64,000 nt of DNA from Mollicutes bacterium. Lineage in GTDB: Bacteria; Bacillota_I; Bacilli_A; RF39; UBA660. The position numbers and the translations under genes were made by a program. Numbering within the stretch: position 1 is the first letter of the stretch; the number at the start of each line of letters is the position of its first letter. Below the pieces are notes generated by a model that ran no database searches, was not told the origin of the DNA, and was given only the letters and a program-made list of their open reading frames with translations. Where the stretch lies: positions 102,773-166,772 of the forward strand of contig SFOJ01000005.1 in assembly GCA_004552445.1 (NCBI GenBank), in the 5' to 3' direction. Positions 60,972 through 64,000 of the stretch are shown in pieces.

Positions 60972-61322
60972 ATGGAAACTTATAGTATACATAAAGGTGC
61001 ACAAATTGCGCCAAGAAAAGCTAGAATGACTCTTGATCTTATCAGAGGTAAAAACGTATCTCAAGCTGAAGCAATTCTACTTACTACAAATACTAAAGCA
61101 AGTAGATTAATTATTAAAGTGTTAAATTCTGCTGTAGCTAATGCTGTTAATAATTTTGGTGCTAATAAAGAAGATTTAGTTATCAAAGAAACATACATTA
61201 ACGAAGGAAGAACTTTAAAGAGAAGAAAAGCAGCATCTCATTCTAGAGTTGCTAAGAATTATCATAGAACAAGTCATATTTATGTATGTGTTACAGATAA
61301 TATGCAAAAGAAGGAGGACTAA
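60972..61322 (+). CDS. rplV: 50S ribosomal protein L22
   Basis: 116 residues. KARMTLDLIRGKNVSQAEAIL and the tunnel loop near RTLKRRKAASHSRVAKNYHRTSHI are typical. GGAGG lies seven bases from the ATG, in the rpsS stop. Confidence 0.97.
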   Translation: METYSIHKGAQIAPRKARMTLDLIRGKNVSQAEAILLTTNTKASRLIIKVLNSAVANAVNNFGANKEDLVIKETYINEGRTLKRRKAASHSRVAKNYHRTSHIYVCVTDNMQKKED

Positions 61323-61324
61323 AC

Positions 61325-62002
61325 ATGGGACAAAAGGTAAGTCCAGTTGGACTTAGAATTGGTGTTAATAGAGACTGGGAAAGTAAATGGTATGCACCAA
61401 CTAAAGATTTCGCTAAATATTTAAATACTGATTTAAAGATTAGAAAATATTTAGACAAAGAATTAAAAGGATGTTCAGTTGCTTCTATCATAATCGAAAG
61501 AAATAATAAAAGAACAAATGTTACAATCAATACATCTAAACCTGGTATCATTATTGGTAAGGGTGGAGCTGATATTGAAAGACATAAAAAAGCTTTACAA
61601 AAACTAACTGGTGAAGAAATCTATTTATCAATAGTTGAAGTTAAGAATCCTGATTTAAATGCTGCATTAGTAGCTGAATCAATTGCACTTCAAATTCAAA
61701 ATAGAGCTTCATTTAGAGCAGTTCAAAAGAGAGCTATTAGAAATACAATGAAAGCAGGAGCTGTAGGTATTAAGGTTGCTGTTTCTGGACGTTTAGCTGG
61801 TGCTGAAATGGCTAGAACAGAATTTTATACTGAAGGAACTGTACCTCTACATACTTTAAGAGCAGATATAGATTATGCTCATAAAGAGGCTGATACTATT
61901 TATGGTAAAATTGGTGTTAAAGTATGGATTTATAAGGGTGAAATACTTCCTGCAAAAAAAATAAAGGGAGGTAATGAAAATGTTAATTCCAAAAAGAACT
62001 AA
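61325..62002 (+). CDS. rpsC: 30S ribosomal protein S3
   Basis: 225 residues. KH domain with KPGIIIGKGGADIE, then VSGRLAGAEMARTE and DIDYAHKEADTIYGKIGVKVWIYKGE. Part of the mRNA entry helicase site. Starts three bases after rplV and ends overlapping rplP by 23 bases. Confidence 0.97.
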   Translation: MGQKVSPVGLRIGVNRDWESKWYAPTKDFAKYLNTDLKIRKYLDKELKGCSVASIIIERNNKRTNVTINTSKPGIIIGKGGADIERHKKALQKLTGEEIYLSIVEVKNPDLNAALVAESIALQIQNRASFRAVQKRAIRNTMKAGAVGIKVAVSGRLAGAEMARTEFYTEGTVPLHTLRADIDYAHKEADTIYGKIGVKVWIYKGEILPAKKIKGGNENVNSKKN

Positions 62003-62402
62003 ATATAGAAAACCTCACAGAATTAGTTACGAAGGAAAAGCTAAAGGTAATACAGTACTTACTAAAGGTGAATACGGACTAATGGCTAAAGAAGGAGCAT
62101 ACATCACTGCTAGACAAATTGAAGCAGCAAGAATTGCTATGACTCGTCATATGAAGAATTTTAAAAGAGGAAAAGTATATATTAACATTTTCCCACACTT
62201 AGCAAGAACTAAGAAACCTGCTGAGGTTCGTATGGGTAGTGGAAAAGGTAATGTTGAAGAATGGGCAGCTGTAGTTAAAGAAGGTAAAATCATGTTTGAA
62301 ATGACTGATGTTACTGAAGAAATAGCTCGTGAAGCTTTCCGTTTAGCATCACATAAACTACCAATTAAAACAAAATTTGTAGCAAAGGAAGTGGCTAAAT
62401 AA
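61980..62402 (+). CDS. rplP: 50S ribosomal protein L16
   Basis: 140 residues from ATG 61980; an in-frame ATG two codons earlier stands only two bases from GGAGG and is less likely. MLIPKRTKYRKPHRISYEGKA, RQIEAARIAMTRHMKR-like NFKRG, and EVRMGSGKGNVEEWAAVVKEGKI are conserved. Ends by overlapping rpmC by one base. Confidence 0.96.
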   Translation: MLIPKRTKYRKPHRISYEGKAKGNTVLTKGEYGLMAKEGAYITARQIEAARIAMTRHMKNFKRGKVYINIFPHLARTKKPAEVRMGSGKGNVEEWAAVVKEGKIMFEMTDVTEEIAREAFRLASHKLPIKTKFVAKEVAK

Positions 62403-62617
62403 TGATAAAGATGACTGAAATTAGAAAATTAACCACTGAAGAATTAAATAAGAAACTTGAAGAGAATAAAAAGGAATTATTTAATTTGAAGTTTTCTCTA
62501 TCAACTGGTAATTTAGAAAAACCTCATAGAATTAAAGAATTAAGACATGAAGTTGCTAAGATTAAAACAGTTATTAGAGAAAGAGAATTAAATGAAGGTA
62601 AGGAGGATAGCAAGTAA
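62402..62617 (+). CDS. rpmC: 50S ribosomal protein L29
   Basis: 71 residues. LTTEELNKKLEENKKELFNLKFSLSTGNLEKPHRIKEL is the L29 helical hairpin. GGAAG stands 10 bases before the ATG. Located at the tunnel exit beside L23. Confidence 0.95.
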   Translation: MIKMTEIRKLTTEELNKKLEENKKELFNLKFSLSTGNLEKPHRIKELRHEVAKIKTVIRERELNEGKEDSK

Positions 62618-62874
62618 TGGAAAACAAAAAACAAGAATTAGTTGGTAAAGTTGTTAGTGCAGCTAATAATAAAACAATTACAATTGCTGTTGTAACTTAT
62701 AAAAAGCATCCACTTTACAATAAAAATGTAAAAACTACTAAAAAGTATGCAGTACATGATGAAGAGAATAAAGCTAAAGTAGGAGATATAGTTAAAGTTG
62801 TATCTTCTCGTCCTCTATCAAAAACTAAAAGATATGTTTTAGATAGTATCGTTGAGGAAGCTGTTATTCTTTAA
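62617..62874 (+). CDS. rpsQ: 30S ribosomal protein S17
   Basis: 85 residues. ELVGKVVSAANNKTITIAV, HPLYNKNVKTTKKYAVHDE and SRPLSKTKRYVLD are conserved. GGAGG ribosome site within the end of rpmC. Confidence 0.96.
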   Translation: MENKKQELVGKVVSAANNKTITIAVVTYKKHPLYNKNVKTTKKYAVHDEENKAKVGDIVKVVSSRPLSKTKRYVLDSIVEEAVIL

Positions 62875-62892
62875 TTAAGAAAGGAGAGAGTT

Positions 62893-63537
62893 ATGATACA
62901 ACCAGAAAGCCGTTTAAAGGTAGCTGACAATTCAGGCGCTCGTGAAATCTTAGTAATCAGAGTACTTGGTGGAAGTAAAGTTAAAAGCGGTAATATAGGA
63001 GATGTTGTAGTTGGTACAGTAAAGAAAGCTATCCCAAATTCCAGCACTCCAAAAGGAAAAGTAGTAAAAGCTGTTATTGTTAGAACAGTACAAGGCGTTA
63101 GTAGAGCAGACGGAAGTCATATTAAATTTGATGACAATGCTTGCGTACTAATTAAAGATGATAATAGTCCTGTAGGAACTCGTGTTCTAGGACCTGTAGC
63201 TCGTGAACTTCGTGATAAGAACTATATGAAAATTGTTTCACTAGCTCCAGAAGTTGGAGATAACGTACGTGTTATTACAGGAAGTAATAAAGGTAAGGAA
63301 GGCAAAGTACTTAACGTACTTAGAAAAGATAATAGAGTAGTTGTTGACGGTGTTAATATTGTTAAAAAGCATGTTAAACCAAATCGTACTAACGAATCTG
63401 GTGGAATATTAGAAGTTGAAGCTCCTATTCATATTTCTAACGTTAAAGTATTAACTAAAGAAACTAAAAAAGAAGTAAAAAAGGAAGTTAAGGAAAAAAA
63501 GGCTTCTAAGAAAAAAGATGAAAAAGAAAGTAAGTAG
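62893..63537 (+). CDS. rplN-rplX: Fused 50S ribosomal proteins L14 and L24
   Basis: 214 residues in one reading frame. Residues 1-121 are a nearly complete L14 (MIQPESRLKVADNSGAREI through ELRDKNYMKIVSLAPEV), lacking only the usual last residue and stop. Residues 122 on are L24 from its first strand (GDNVRVITGSNKGKEGKV, then VDGVNIVKKHVKPN and EAPIHISNV) with a Lys/Glu-rich tail (180-214). L24 lacks its own start, the usual MKIKK. The junction is at 63255/63256. The gene order rpsQ-rplN-rplX-rplE is otherwise normal. One in-frame ATG within L14 (MKIVSLAP, 63226) lacks a ribosome site. Either a true fusion or a small deletion, possibly an assembly error. Confidence 0.88.
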   Translation: MIQPESRLKVADNSGAREILVIRVLGGSKVKSGNIGDVVVGTVKKAIPNSSTPKGKVVKAVIVRTVQGVSRADGSHIKFDDNACVLIKDDNSPVGTRVLGPVARELRDKNYMKIVSLAPEVGDNVRVITGSNKGKEGKVLNVLRKDNRVVVDGVNIVKKHVKPNRTNESGGILEVEAPIHISNVKVLTKETKKEVKKEVKEKKASKKKDEKESK

Positions 63538-63544
63538 GTGAATT

Positions 63545-64000
63545 ATGGAAACATTAAAAAAATTATATGAAGAAGAAATAGTTCCAAATTTAACTAAAAA
63601 GTTTAACTACACTACTAAAATGCAAGTTCCACGTTTAGAAAAAATTGTTCTAAATATGGGTGTTGGAGATGCTATTAATGATCAAAAGTTTTTAGATGCT
63701 GCTGTTCGTGACTTAGAAGCTATATCTGGTCAAAAACCAGTAGTAACTACTGCTAAAAAATCTATAGCTGGTTTCAAACTTAGAGAAGGAAATAAAATCG
63801 GTTGTAAAGTTACTTTAAGAGGAGATAATATGTATAACTTCTTAAATAAACTAATTACAATTGCTCTTCCAAGAGTTAGGGATTTCAGAGGTATTTCTAA
63901 AAATAGTTTTGATGGAAGAGGTAATTATACTCTTGGTATCAAAGAACAATTAGTATTTCCTGAAGTAGAATATGATCAAGTTATTAAAGTTAGAGGTTTA
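63545..64000 (+). CDS. rplE: 50S ribosomal protein L5, N-terminal part
   Basis: The gene runs off the window after 152 codons. METLKKLYEEEIVPNLTKKF, RLEKIVLNMGVGDA, GQKPVVTTAKKSIAGFKLREG and RDFRGISKNSFDGRGNYTLGIKEQ are typical of L5, which contacts 5S rRNA. TAGGTG precedes the ATG. The remaining 25-30 codons are outside. Confidence 0.95.
   Translation, partial: METLKKLYEEEIVPNLTKKFNYTTKMQVPRLEKIVLNMGVGDAINDQKFLDAAVRDLEAISGQKPVVTTAKKSIAGFKLREGNKIGCKVTLRGDNMYNFLNKLITIALPRVRDFRGISKNSFDGRGNYTLGIKEQLVFPEVEYDQVIKVRGL

Overview
The window is a stretch of a strongly AT-rich, low-GC Gram-positive (Firmicutes/Bacilli-like) chromosome. Reasons: a secA-prfB-ftsEX neighbourhood, WhiA, ClpP, a long-form hibernation factor, a UgtP-type glycolipid synthase, and an S10-spc ribosomal cluster in the usual order. 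Spo0A and a SpoIIQ-like protein point to a spore former or a recent descendant of one. Extended -10 boxes (TGTTATAAT) and strong AGGAGG-type ribosome sites are common. No tRNA, rRNA or CRISPR array was seen.

Layout. 1-8355: end of rpsI, an Abi_2/HEPN protein, an HtrA protease, a P-type cation ATPase, a decayed GpmI paralogue with an RDD protein and RpiB, and a SpoIIQ-like protein. 8452-11204: a complete agr-type peptide quorum system, with agrA-agrC on + and agrB-agrD on -, converging on one terminator. 11448-14938: cspA, hpf, secA. 14893-25539: an integrative mobilizable element inserted in the 3' end of secA. 25771-31508: accessory genes (metallopeptidase, acetyltransferases, a secreted M23 protein, a UDG-fold protein) lying between the displaced secA terminator and prfB. 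31564-41949: prfB, ftsE-ftsX-EnvC-like, whiA, clpP (opposite strand), a TGS/uridine-kinase protein, gapA, glmS. 42060-48783: a CotH/VTC/DUF4956/phosphodiester-glycosidase surface cluster. 48792-57603: a dNMP-kinase-like protein, pgk, tpiA, spo0A, gpmI and lipid genes. 57666-64000: promoter, leader and the ribosomal cluster from rpsJ to a partial rplE.

The element carries two related tyrosine integrases (the first broken by a frameshift), an excisionase, an ArpU-like regulator behind a leader-peptide/terminator, a replication- or regulator-type HTH protein, a MobV relaxase and an oriT with a pMV158-type nick sequence. Cargo is a membrane protein plus a ThsB-like TIR protein (candidate defence pair) and a membrane serine protease plus a zinc-ribbon membrane protein. 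Remnants of ParA, a DUF1492-like phage protein and a Sau3AI/MutH-type endonuclease show that it is a composite, partly decayed island. The SEC-C coding end of secA occurs at both element ends, so insertion appears to have left SecA intact.

The most notable points are the secA-targeting element and its TIR/membrane pair, an in-frame rplN-rplX (L14-L24) fusion, the complete agr system with a readable peptide, a GpmI paralogue that has lost metal ligands, and the CotH-VTC-DUF4956 cluster. All family calls come from reading motifs; no database search was run.
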